A stretch of DNA of 13,870 nucleotides from Chitinophagales bacterium (GCA_013298445.1 JAAFHQ010000057.1:1-13870), one strand, 5' to 3'. Counted from the stretch's first letter, positions 8,801 through 13,870 are shown. Notes: a model not told the origin generated them from the sequence alone. Made by a program: numbers and translations.

Positions 8801-10310
8801 CCCAATTACCTGGTTTAGTGATGCCGCCTTGAAAAACCAGATCGGTACAGGGAACCGCATCAGCGTCAATGTAGCAGCTGGCAAAACGGTCTTTTTTGCT
8901 GTGGCTACCGATACCAATGATGTGTGTATCCGTGCACAAATCGACTCCGCCAGAAATGGAGGAGGAGGCCCAGGAACAGGCGGTGGCCCAACAATCGGCA
9001 AAGGAGGACCATTTGAAGGTGCACCTTTGGATTCGGCAGTAGTCGATGTAGTTGACATCACCAAAGGTGCTCCACCAAGTATGATTACAACTTGTGCTGG
9101 TCGACCTACTCCGATCAACCCAAATGGCAAACCAAATCTGGTTTATCGTTGGTCTCCTTCAACGGGATTGAGTGATTCTACTTCGGCTACACCAACTACC
9201 ATTGTTACCGTGCCAACTACCTACACAGTCACTATTTCTGATCAGTTTGGAGCATGTAGCATCGTACGGCAGGTGGTAGTGATGGCTGCGGAACCCATCA
9301 ATGCGAATGCTGGCAAGGATACGACATTGTGTTCTTTGAATCCGTTTAACCTGGTCGCAAGTGGCAATGGGGCTGCTATCTTTGAATGGTCTAACAACCG
9401 CAACTTTAGCCCGGTTCTGGGACAAGGCGCGCAGTTCTCCATTACACCGGATACGATTGCGAAAACCTACTACGTACGCATCACCAATGCAGCGGGTTGT
9501 GTGGAGATCGATTCTGTAACGGTCATCGCCCGCCCGGTGAGAGCCAGCCTGCCAGCTACGGTTAGTGCCTGTGAAAATGGTGATGAGGTGACACTCATTG
9601 TGACCAATAACGATCGGCGCCAGAATTTGACCTATCTCTGGTCGCCCGCCAATTTGTTCATCACGAACGTACGCACCGGGCCTTCGGCAACGATTACCGC
9701 TCAGAATGGGGCTCAGCCGCAAGTCTTACTGACCAACCAGTATGGATGTACAGCCACCTTACGTACTACGGTGAACATAGTAGATTTGGCCAACAAAGTA
9801 CGCGTAACGGCCAATCCGACAACCATTGAAAATGGAGAGTCGACCACTATTCGGGTGGAAAATTGCCCAGATTGTACCTACTCCTGGAGCCCTGCTACTG
9901 GATTGAACACAACTACGGGCAGTACCGTAATTGCATCTCCTACAGATACCACCGAGTATACCGTAAAAGTGACCAGCAATGGTTGTATGGCTGAACTCAA
10001 AATCACCATCAATGTTTCGGGTCCATACTGCGTAGAGCCTTACATTTTTGTACCCACCGCCTTTACACCTAACGGCGACGGCGTGAACGACGTGCTGTAT
10101 GTACGTGGCCGCGGTATTGATAGAATGACTTTCATCATTTACAATCGCTGGGGGCAAAAAATGTTTGAAACCAGTGACCCCAAAGTGGGTTGGGATGGTA
10201 CGTTCCGGGGCAAGAAATTGCCTGCTGATGTATATGGATTTTATTTACTTGCCAATTGTATTGATGGTACAACGTACCGCAAACAAGGCAACGTGACTTT
10301 GATACGTTAA
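2886..10310 (+). CDS. Giant multi-Ig/PKD cell-surface protein with T9SS type B sorting domain (gliding-motility-associated C-terminal domain)
   Basis: A 2474-residue secreted protein, probably a surface adhesin of the SprB type. Residues 1-37 form a signal peptide with a long n-region and hydrophobic core LILVLLAAPSFSYA, cleaved before THIVGGE; Met5 (2898) is an alternative start. Residues about 38-307 are a Cys-containing N-terminal domain (VYRDC, YQRCCRN, DVDGDSLVYRLC). About 308-2380 hold roughly 25 Ig-like/PKD modules of 75-95 residues. One, near residue 1012, is a textbook PKD (WNFGDGTTSTEENPSHKY). Many others follow the pattern C-x-G...NP.G...Y.WSP..GL. Residues about 2024-2050 are a Gly-rich stretch. 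Residues about 2388-2474 are the type B sorting domain (FVPTAFTPNGDGVNDV, YNRWGQKMFE, WDGTFRGKKLPADVYGF). Known for the family: this domain directs T9SS export and usually needs an adjacent SprF-like partner, as found upstream here. It is the third gene of the unit and is followed by a terminator. Adhesion is inferred; no enzyme domain is visible. Confidence 0.93.
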   Translation: MKYLMNSYNTFHHFCAQQLNLWRLILVLLAAPSFSYATHIVGGEVGYRCLGNNNYEIIVRVYRDCAPKTEPFDPVASVGIFDRSGLLLQDVRINATSATPLDNNLDACIQATTKVCVETMTYKAMVNLPFRTGGYQIVYQRCCRNATIKNIVDPLGTGATYDVWLTEPAMRRCNNSATFRRWPDIYICNNRPLDFDHSAIDVDGDSLVYRLCTPLQGATFANPRPQPPNFPPYDTLIWVKPLYNLYNMLGAAGEPLRINSASGLLTARPGILGQFVVGICVDEYDPKTKQLISSTRRDFQYNVQNCEGVTAAFFAPESQCDSLKVRFRNESVGASNYLWLFDAPRTTLTSTEVNPIYTFPAYNTYKVSLIAEPNTACADTFSRQVKLFKSGIKANFKAEVLPCAAESVVRLQDLSTDSSAVIVKRIWKVTFGTAGQITATGADTLVRLPANVSGTITLTVVNANGCEKTITQPFSTTGGQNPTDGILDTIQACVGTTIPLNPNGTATTAYSYRWEPAGLVDDPNAVNPKYTVRQNGVVSLTITVNAVQTCTFTKTITIIASPRPVADFSADGGIGNDPIVVSSCDGRTLKLTNKSSNADSVKWIIGDINNPLLVSKENNPALTLKDTGTYTLTLIAYGDCNDTLRKTIRLVKLETDVNFSFNYTSCILNGSTIKLVDVSNNPGVQIASRTWKLSDGRTSTEDSPSFSFTDTGRITITLVIRTAQGCLDSASQSIVKAPISGVDFPDTIVVCRGMPLQIPGNNNPNLVYMWLPDTGLDDPTVGNPIFSPQQSTLYTVNISVPGIPACQTNDTMMTVVPGNMGITVLGAGADGTPVCTPQTTLTASTNRPATFRWLDANGNELGKGATFTATVATQRNLAVEATDENGCKEKLEISLLGQPIVFAAPDSVILCTNESLRINTTQGPGQILTYSWTPLAAFESGALTANPVLAVTPGIKEVFVQVRNASGCTLTDSVQVIIIDANHNLNFTPEIQCDGNTVVFRNTSTNAFGYLWNFGDGTTSTEENPSHKYATAGDYTVTLTLSYNVTCRKTVSKTINITTGTSIGLKVPNNLTTCGETVTLTAEGNPGTSFKWTTKQGQLLSSNASVSVNPPPGTTVYYVTATKAPGCTETDSVSVTDNGVDVTLITPSGSNRIDQCDAESVPVEVRNNAPGQQLTYSWTPVFNVVSGRNTATPVLRPTNIGVNVITGIVRNQFECEDTLTVTINLGALDSGLPDTVKVCPGVATPLAPNASSEFTYQWSPGTGLSATNVRNPSFTGTAPVTYLVTVTKNSGGISCQVIDTVVVTIGLKPELKVSTMDTTACFNVTLILTATGASGYTWLLEGTPITPPFQTDGGLAVTATQGTDIRYTVIGRNELGCTDTISGIRARFVDFDPGQFSSPLSICKGDTIELHPTGNPAFKYQWSPSAGLDLTKPYNPVAILSQTTRFEVTITDPVTGCFKERAIVVNVNSIEGFKASNDTSICTATGGLTLRADANGNNVTFRWLNAAGTQIGTGKTISVNPAVGTNLYIVEANNGTCTQKDTVKVTLADFKPGDLTSPQSACAGQPLALNPNGNPAYTYTWSPTTGLNLTNPHNPVATLNASVTYTVTVTDPASGCRLEKEIRVNVINLSDFAIVPADTTVCQPGGVNLRVTGAVGANVRWLDANGAQIGTGRSISPSPNVGLNLYIAEASVGSCTARDTSRVTRVDFQPGDLSSPQAACAGSPLPLNPKGNPAYTYAWSPTIGLDLSNPHNPIATLIASVTYTVTVTDPATGCSIEKEIRVNVTDLGDLDAIPSETILCRPDFVFLTARGAQGATIRWLDANGQVIFNGRNLSVTPAVGLNLYIVEATLGSCVKRDTARVRLSDFKPGDLKSPQNICVGSSVELNPNGNPAYTYVWTPTRGLDLSKPHNPIAAPTTTTTYTVTVTDPVSRCSVTKNIVVNVTQPITVIALPDTSLCEPGRLTLRATTSRPTPITWFSDAALKNQIGTGNRISVNVAAGKTVFFAVATDTNDVCIRAQIDSARNGGGGPGTGGGPTIGKGGPFEGAPLDSAVVDVVDITKGAPPSMITTCAGRPTPINPNGKPNLVYRWSPSTGLSDSTSATPTTIVTVPTTYTVTISDQFGACSIVRQVVVMAAEPINANAGKDTTLCSLNPFNLVASGNGAAIFEWSNNRNFSPVLGQGAQFSITPDTIAKTYYVRITNAAGCVEIDSVTVIARPVRASLPATVSACENGDEVTLIVTNNDRRQNLTYLWSPANLFITNVRTGPSATITAQNGAQPQVLLTNQYGCTATLRTTVNIVDLANKVRVTANPTTIENGESTTIRVENCPDCTYSWSPATGLNTTTGSTVIASPTDTTEYTVKVTSNGCMAELKITINVSGPYCVEPYIFVPTAFTPNGDGVNDVLYVRGRGIDRMTFIIYNRWGQKMFETSDPKVGWDGTFRGKKLPADVYGFYLLANCIDGTTYRKQGNVTLIR
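6561..9533 (+). repeat. Six consecutive two-domain (Ig-A/Ig-B) protein repeats of about 158 residues within the giant surface protein
   Basis: In-frame tandem units can be aligned by the Asp in the D-F-x-P-G-D-L motif, or its equivalent, about 13 residues before a conserved Cys. Unit boundaries fall at 6561, 7053, 7530, 8004, 8478, 9054 and 9534, giving lengths of 492, 477, 474, 474, 576 and 480 bases. Half A carries C.G..L.PNGNPAYTY.WSP..GLDL..PHNP and a TYTVTVTDP strand. Half B carries C....LRA...N..RWL.A.G.QIGTG and NLYIVEA...SC. Units 2 and 3 (7530-8477) are closest in protein: in one 57-residue stretch I count 10 differences by eye. The first and last units are the most diverged. The 576-base unit is long mainly because of a Gly-rich insertion. 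Many synonymous codons differ between units, so the duplications are not recent. Confidence 0.85.
8952..9038 (+). other. Gly-rich insertion inside an Ig-like module
   Basis: Residues about 2023-2051 of the giant protein read ARNGGGGPGTGGG and then a Gly/Pro-containing stretch. The segment is bounded by IDSA (8940-8951) and LDSA (9027-9038), 29 residues apart. The sequence after the second DSA (VVDVVDITKGAPP...C) aligns with the last strand and inter-unit linker of the sister units, so the segment looks inserted in or just before the final strand of this module. It is probably a flexible hinge or loop. Confidence 0.7.
10047..10307 (+). other. T9SS type B C-terminal sorting domain of the giant protein
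   Basis: Codons 2388-2474 encode the gliding-motility-associated C-terminal domain. The hallmarks appear in order: FVPTAFTPNGDGVNDV, an IYNRWGQKMFE strand, the W-D-G-T...G..LPADVYGF segment, and a closing strand ending GNVTLIR. In characterised members this domain targets the protein to the type IX secretion translocon. Confidence 0.93.
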
Positions 10311-10353
10311 CCCGTTTCGGGTCACGATGGCCTCGACATCATGATCTAATCAC

Positions 10354-10392
10354 CCCCCTGGCTGGAGTAATCCGGTCAGGGGGTTTCTTTTT
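10354..10392 (+). terminator. Strong intrinsic terminator after the giant surface-protein gene
   Basis: Bases 10354-10366 pair with 10371-10383 in a 13-bp stem. The stem begins with five C-G pairs and contains two G-T pairs near the middle. The loop is GTAA, and the T-tract TTTCTTTTT (10384-10392) follows immediately. It lies 43 bases after the stop codon and closes the three-gene unit. Confidence 0.88.
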
Positions 10393-10414
10393 AGGGTATA
10401 ATGCTCTATTTTTG
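10384..10414 (+). promoter_or_regulatory. Bacteroidota-type promoter for the small secreted protein gene
   Basis: TATTTTTG at 10407-10414 matches the Bacteroidota -7 consensus TAnnTTTG exactly. TTTC at 10384-10387, 19 bases upstream, matches three of four bases of the -33 TTTG element and is part of the terminator T-tract. Transcription would start at about 10420, so the ATG at 10401 would not be on the message and the ATG at 10437 would be used. Confidence 0.6.
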
Positions 10415-10436
10415 TGCTTCATCAGTATCTGTAATT

Positions 10437-11075
10437 ATGAAGCATTTGTTTTTTTTCTTCCTCTTCAGTGTTGGATTGTACACCCTGAATGCCCAGTGTG
10501 ATTTTGCCATCAATGAAGTAGATGACTTCGACAGCACCCATAGTGTGGTCACCAAAGCCATCAATATCGGCTACATGATTCCCAGTAATTTTCAAACGGC
10601 GGATGGATACAAAATGATCGAAGAGGCGAAAGCCATGTTTACTTTTTCCCAAAACGACACCCTGAATGCTTTTTTCCTGGTCTTGGGGCTTGCCGAGAGA
10701 GAGTTTTTGACCATAGAAGAAGGCTTTAGCGTGATCCTGAAAGTGGAATCGCTAAAAGATACTGTGGATCTGGGCAAAGATGTACCCAAAGTTGACCCTG
10801 CTGATGATACCAAGGGTTCCGACCTGATTGGCCTCTATACCGTACCCGACCGGGGTAATTTTGACAAGAACACCAACATGCGGCTTTACACGCTCACTTG
10901 CCTGGTTCCCTTGGATCACGTCTTTACTTTATCCTATGCCGGGATTGAAAAAATTCGCATCAATTATAAAAACAGTCGCCACACCATTACGCTGAATAAA
11001 GACCAACAAGCGGCTATCAAAAAAGCGGTGCAGTGTGTGGCGGAGGCAATGAAGTTGTTTCCAATCAAACCTTAA
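10437..11075 (+). CDS. Secreted protein of unknown function (212 residues)
   Basis: I do not recognise this family. The product starts MKHLFFFF, with a signal peptide through NA|QC (cleavage after residue 19). The residues before the Cys do not make a convincing lipobox, so a soluble or surface-exposed exported protein is more likely than a lipoprotein. The mature part is about 193 residues with mixed alpha/beta character. It has a conserved-looking start (CDFAINEVDDFDS), a central acidic linker (KDVPKVDPADDTKGSDL), a strand LRLYTLTC-like segment (RLYTLTCLVPLDHVF), and a C-terminal amphipathic helix (QQAAIKKAVQCVAEAMKLF). Three Cys are visible in the mature part. An in-frame ATG at 10401 would add 12 residues, but it lies upstream of the likely -7 box and would put a poor extension before the signal peptide, so I chose 10437. 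The terminator before it and the promoter after it suggest a monocistronic gene. Confidence 0.8.
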   Translation: MKHLFFFFLFSVGLYTLNAQCDFAINEVDDFDSTHSVVTKAINIGYMIPSNFQTADGYKMIEEAKAMFTFSQNDTLNAFFLVLGLAEREFLTIEEGFSVILKVESLKDTVDLGKDVPKVDPADDTKGSDLIGLYTVPDRGNFDKNTNMRLYTLTCLVPLDHVFTLSYAGIEKIRINYKNSRHTITLNKDQQAAIKKAVQCVAEAMKLFPIKP

Positions 11076-11083
11076 ACCTTAAA

Positions 11084-11097
11084 GTGACGATTGTCAC
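11084..11097. repeat. Short inverted repeat upstream of the HMA gene (possible operator)
   Basis: GTGAC-GATT-GTCAC is a perfect 5-bp dyad with a 4-base spacer, centred about 33 bases upstream of the -7 box at 11120. The position would suit a repressor site, but an arm of this length can arise by chance. There is no T-tract, so it is not a terminator. Confidence 0.25.
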
Positions 11098-11119
11098 CGT
11101 CTGCAAGCAAGCTTGATTT

Positions 11120-11127
11120 TATTTTTG
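11120..11127 (+). promoter_or_regulatory. Bacteroidota-type -7 promoter element for the HMA gene
   Basis: TATTTTTG matches TAnnTTTG exactly and is identical to the box before the gene at 10437. It lies 14 bases before the ATG at 11142. No good -33 element is seen at the usual spacing. A TTG at 11091 could start a longer frame, but it lies upstream of this box. Confidence 0.55.
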
Positions 11128-11141
11128 CAAAAAAACAAAGC

Positions 11142-11363
11142 ATGGAATCCCTGAAATTTAAAACCAATATCAATTGTGGTGGCTGTGTAAAGGCGGTTAC
11201 TGGATTTATTAATGAGGTTCCGGGCATCAGCAATTGGGCTGTTGATACGCAAAACCCTGACAAAATCCTCAGTGTAGAAGGAGAGGGAGTGGATGCGGAA
11301 TTGGTACTGGAAGCGGTGAAAGATGCGGGGTTTGAGATAGTGGAATTGGTGGAGTGTGAATAA
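11142..11363 (+). CDS. Heavy-metal-associated (HMA) domain protein, small metallochaperone-like
   Basis: A 73-residue cytosolic protein consisting of a single HMA fold. The metal-binding loop is NINCGGC, with Cys12 and Cys15 forming the C-x-x-C pair. Helix 1 follows (VKAVTGFINEV), then the usual strand around PGISNWAVDTQNP, a third strand (KILSVEG), helix 2 (AELVLEAVKDAGF) and the final strand EIVELVE. Known for the family: such proteins bind Cu(I) or other soft metals and pass them to P-type ATPases or sensors. The metal here cannot be told from the sequence. A third Cys (Cys72) sits next to the C-terminus. The classical Met before the first Cys is replaced by Asn-Ile-Asn. I chose the ATG at 11142 because the domain's first strand begins immediately (MESLKFKTN); the 17 extra upstream codons fall over the promoter. 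No metal transporter is encoded in this window. Confidence 0.88.
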   Translation: MESLKFKTNINCGGCVKAVTGFINEVPGISNWAVDTQNPDKILSVEGEGVDAELVLEAVKDAGFEIVELVECE

Positions 11364-11367
11364 TCGA

Positions 11368-11398
11368 TTGGCTATAAAATTGATCTTGCTTATCTTCG
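11368..11398 (+). promoter_or_regulatory. Possible promoter for the DUF1800-DUF1501 pair
   Basis: TTG at 11368-11370 is followed, after 20 bases, by TATCTTCG (11391-11398), which is one mismatch from TAnnTTTG. Transcription would start about 20 bases before the ATG at 11426. The match is weaker than those at 10407 and 11120. Confidence 0.35.
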
Positions 11399-11425
11399 TT
11401 AATACTACAAGCAAATCAATACTTT

Positions 11426-13114
11426 ATGGCCGAGTTCTCCTATTCCCGCCGGACTTTCCTCCAACTCCCAACTGAGGGGCCGCTGGTGGAAACGCCCTAC
11501 ATCGAACCAGAAATACCCACTGCCCCACCCGCTTTTACCCTTCAAGGAGGCCTAAGTCCTTATACAGGCATTTGGGGCCGGGAGCAAGCCGCCCATTTGC
11601 TGCGGCGTGCTACCTTTGGCTGCAGCCAGGTACAAATTGATCAACTTTATTATTTGGGTGGTGCCCAAAAAGCTGTGGATTATGTTTTAACCATCCCCAA
11701 AGCCGAGCCAGCTCCTCCCGTCAACAATTACAACAACGAAGAATTTACCGACCCGGATGTCCCTTTAGGCAAAACCTGGGTTAACGCTCGTCGCAACAAC
11801 GATGGAGAATTTTTCCGCATCACCTCCTGGCGCAGTTGGTGGATGGAACGGATGGTTACTTCTGAAGCCAATATCCTGGAAAAGCTCATCCTTTTTTGGC
11901 ACAATCATTTTGCCACCCGCACCGATATTTCCTTTAGTGGCCAGGCTTGTTACAAACATTACATGACCCTGCGCAAACATGCTCTGGGTGATTTTAAGCA
12001 ACTGGTCTATGATGTAACGGTGGACCCACACATGCTTTTTTTTCTCAACGGCCTGTACAACGGAGTCAATGCGCCAGATGAGAATTATGCCCGCGAATTG
12101 CAGGAACTCTTCACCATCGGAAAGGACAATCCCGATCACTACACCGAGGCGGATGTAGTAGCTGCCGCAAAAGTGTTGACCGGCTGGCGACTGGAATACG
12201 AAACCAACAAAGTTTTTCTGGACCTGGGAGCCCACGATCAATCGGATAAACAATTCTCGGCTTTTTACAACAATCGGGTGATCAAGGGAGGGCTGGATGC
12301 AGCACGTGAGGTTCGAGAACTAATCGATATGATCTTCCAAAAAGATGAGGTATCCCTCTACATCTGCCGGAAGTTGTACCGTTTCTTTGTGTATTATCAG
12401 ATTGACGAGCAGGTCGAAAAAAACGTCATCCAACCCCTGGCTGAGATCCTGCGCCAGAACAAATACCAAATTTTACCCGTCATCTCCGCATTGTTGCGCA
12501 GTGAACATTTTTTTGATGCGGTGAACAAAGGTTGTTTCATCAAAACGCCCCTGGATTTGGTCATTGGCGTATTGCGCAATTTCAACGTCTACATCAAAGG
12601 CCCTACCCTGTACGACCAATACCAGATTCTGACCAGTTTGGGCTGGACTTGTAACGACTTACAAATGTTGCCCGGTGACCCGCCCAATGTGGCAGGATGG
12701 CCAGCTTTTCGGCAAGCCCCCAAGTATTATCGAGCCTGGATCAACAGCGATACTTTGCGCAACCGCAACATTTACTCCGACGTAATGACCTATTGGCGTT
12801 ATGAAACGGATTCAGGGTATAAGGTTTTTATCGACCACATTGCTTTTGCCAATCAGTTTCCGCGTCCCGATGATCCAAATTTGCTGATTGACGGCATCTT
12901 ACAAGTTTTGATGCCAATGCCTTTTTCCACAGCGAAAAAACAAGTGTTGAAGAGCATTTTGCTGTCGGGCCAAGCCCAGGATTATTACTGGACCGTGGCC
13001 TGGAAAAACTACACGGCCAATCCCCGGGATAAAGCTGCTCGTGATACGGTGTGGTATCGCCTGGCCGCCTTGCACAAGTACCTGATGGGCCAACCCGAAT
13101 ACCAGTTGATTTAA
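11426..13114 (+). CDS. DUF1800 family protein
   Basis: A 562-residue protein with the DUF1800 hallmarks in order: AAHLLRRATFG at residues 55-65, LILFWHNHFAT near 154-164, NYARELQELFTIG near 220-232, and GDPPNVAGWPAF near 417-428. Length is normal for the family. The biochemical function of the family is unknown; members are usually exported and encoded beside DUF1501 proteins, as here, where the next gene starts 24 bases downstream. The N-terminus carries SRRTFL (residues 7-12), which looks like a twin-arginine motif, but no hydrophobic stretch follows: the next 40 residues are Pro/Glu-rich. It may therefore be a degenerate Tat signal, or the protein may be cytoplasmic or travel with its partner. 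No T9SS sorting domain is seen at the C-terminus (ends EYQLI). The ATG at 11426 is the only good start near a plausible promoter. The family call is firm; the role is unknown. Confidence 0.92.
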   Translation: MAEFSYSRRTFLQLPTEGPLVETPYIEPEIPTAPPAFTLQGGLSPYTGIWGREQAAHLLRRATFGCSQVQIDQLYYLGGAQKAVDYVLTIPKAEPAPPVNNYNNEEFTDPDVPLGKTWVNARRNNDGEFFRITSWRSWWMERMVTSEANILEKLILFWHNHFATRTDISFSGQACYKHYMTLRKHALGDFKQLVYDVTVDPHMLFFLNGLYNGVNAPDENYARELQELFTIGKDNPDHYTEADVVAAAKVLTGWRLEYETNKVFLDLGAHDQSDKQFSAFYNNRVIKGGLDAAREVRELIDMIFQKDEVSLYICRKLYRFFVYYQIDEQVEKNVIQPLAEILRQNKYQILPVISALLRSEHFFDAVNKGCFIKTPLDLVIGVLRNFNVYIKGPTLYDQYQILTSLGWTCNDLQMLPGDPPNVAGWPAFRQAPKYYRAWINSDTLRNRNIYSDVMTYWRYETDSGYKVFIDHIAFANQFPRPDDPNLLIDGILQVLMPMPFSTAKKQVLKSILLSGQAQDYYWTVAWKNYTANPRDKAARDTVWYRLAALHKYLMGQPEYQLI

Positions 13115-13138
13115 TCCTTCTCCCAAAATCAATGCTTT

Positions 13139-13870
13139 ATGGAACGCAGATCATTCCTCTATCATAGTTGTGCCGCTGCAGCAGGGGCTTCCTTTTCTTT
13201 AAAGGGCATGCCCTTAAATACGGCACCACAAAAATCTTTTCTAGAAGCACTGAGCTTCAATGGCAATCCCGAAAACCGGGTATTGGTCCTCATTGAATTG
13301 AATGGCGGCAACGACGGGATCAATACTTTTATCCCCCTGGACCAGTACGCCAATTTGAGCAAATTCCGGCGCAACTTGTTGATCCCCGAGCGCAATGTAC
13401 TGCGCTTGCAAGGCACCCAAGCCAATGGCCTGCATCCTTCGATGGTTCCCTTTCAAAAAATGTACAATGACGGCCTGGTGTCTGTAGTACAAAATGTAGG
13501 GTATCCCGAGCAGGACTATTCCCATTTTCGCTCAGCGGATATTTGGATGTCTGCCTCCGATGCGGATGTGAACATTGAAAATGGCTGGGCTGGCCGCTAC
13601 CTGGAGCAGCGCTACCCGGGCTTTCCCACGGGTTATCCGAGCGATGCCAATCCTGACCCGCTGGCCATTCAATTGGGCGCAGTGATGTCTCTGGCCTTGG
13701 TCGGCAGCCAATGGCCTATGGGCATGGCGATTACCGATCCAAAGGCGTATTATGAGTTTGTCAACAGTGTGGTAGAACCCGCACCTGATGGCCCTTTTGG
13801 TGACGAGCTGGAGTACATTCGACTGGTTACGCAACAGGCGCAGCAATATTTTAAATCCGTAAAAGGGGCA
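13139..13870 (+). CDS. DUF1501 family protein with Tat-type N-terminus, 5' part (3' end outside window)
   Basis: An open frame of 244 codons runs off the right edge; the family is usually about 400-500 residues, so roughly half is seen. It starts MERRSFLYHSCAAAAGASF, a twin-arginine signal with an Ala-rich hydrophobic core. Family motifs follow: LVLIELNGGNDGINTFIPLDQY, split as VLIELNGGNDG then NTFIPLDQY, with the Gly-Gly-Asn-Asp turn typical of DUF1501; NGLHPSM; VVQNVGYPEQDYSHF; and SADIWMSAS. DUF1501 is thought to be related to the alkaline phosphatase/sulfatase superfamily, but its substrate is unknown. Tat export implies folding, perhaps with cofactor, before transport. It follows the DUF1800 gene by 24 bases in the same direction, almost certainly one operon. 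An ATG at 13132 is in another frame that closes after 11 codons, so 13139 is the start. Confidence 0.92.
   Translation, partial: MERRSFLYHSCAAAAGASFSLKGMPLNTAPQKSFLEALSFNGNPENRVLVLIELNGGNDGINTFIPLDQYANLSKFRRNLLIPERNVLRLQGTQANGLHPSMVPFQKMYNDGLVSVVQNVGYPEQDYSHFRSADIWMSASDADVNIENGWAGRYLEQRYPGFPTGYPSDANPDPLAIQLGAVMSLALVGSQWPMGMAITDPKAYYEFVNSVVEPAPDGPFGDELEYIRLVTQQAQQYFKSVKGA

Noticed and set aside
10310..10322. Small hairpin ACCCG-TTT-CGGGT at the adhesin stop codon
   Set aside because: A 5-bp stem with no T-tract; the real terminator is the 13-bp hairpin at 10354.
11067..11083. AAACCTT repeated twice at the end of the small secreted protein gene
   Set aside because: Only about 2.4 copies of 7 bases, spanning the stop codon; could easily be chance.
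13132..13134. ATG seven bases upstream of the DUF1501 start
   Set aside because: It is in a different frame that reaches a stop after 11 codons, while 13139 opens a clear Tat signal and DUF1501 sequence.

Overview
The window reads as chromosomal DNA of a Bacteroidota bacterium, most likely from the Saprospiria (Haliscomenobacter/Lewinella-like). The reasons are a PorP/SprF-family outer-membrane protein, a PorE-like TPR/beta-propeller/OmpA protein, a giant Ig/PKD-repeat protein with a type B type IX secretion (T9SS) sorting domain, promoters of the Bacteroidota TAnnTTTG type, and a DUF1800-DUF1501 pair. The genus is an inference. Every gene I can support lies on the + strand.

Layout. (1) 1-10392 looks like one transcription unit: the C-terminal end of a PorP/SprF-like protein (1-336, cut by the left edge), a PorE-like periplasmic/outer-membrane protein (405-2873), a 2474-residue secreted adhesin-like protein (2886-10310), and a strong intrinsic terminator (10354-10392). 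(2) 10384-11075 is a separate small gene for a secreted protein of unknown function; its probable promoter overlaps the T-tract of the preceding terminator. (3) 11120-11363 is a 73-residue heavy-metal-associated (HMA) protein with its own -7 box. (4) 11368-13870 holds a DUF1800 protein followed 24 nt later by a DUF1501 protein with a Tat-type N-terminus, cut by the right edge.

How the genes fit together. In characterised gliding and T9SS systems, proteins carrying the type B C-terminal domain need a PorP/SprF-like outer-membrane partner that is usually encoded next to them. PorE-like proteins anchor T9SS parts to peptidoglycan. The first three genes therefore look like a dedicated export and anchoring cassette for the giant surface protein. 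DUF1800/DUF1501 pairs are common exported proteins of unknown function in Bacteroidota and Planctomycetota.

The giant gene contains about 25 Ig-like/PKD modules. From 6561 to 9533 these are arranged as six successive two-domain units of about 158 residues, one of which carries a Gly-rich insertion. I see no CRISPR, tRNA, rRNA, insertion sequence or phage element. There is no gene-free stretch above 300 bases. I found no wholly new system: the most interesting content is the T9SS adhesin cassette, its uncharacterised N-terminal domain, and the DUF1800/DUF1501 pair.
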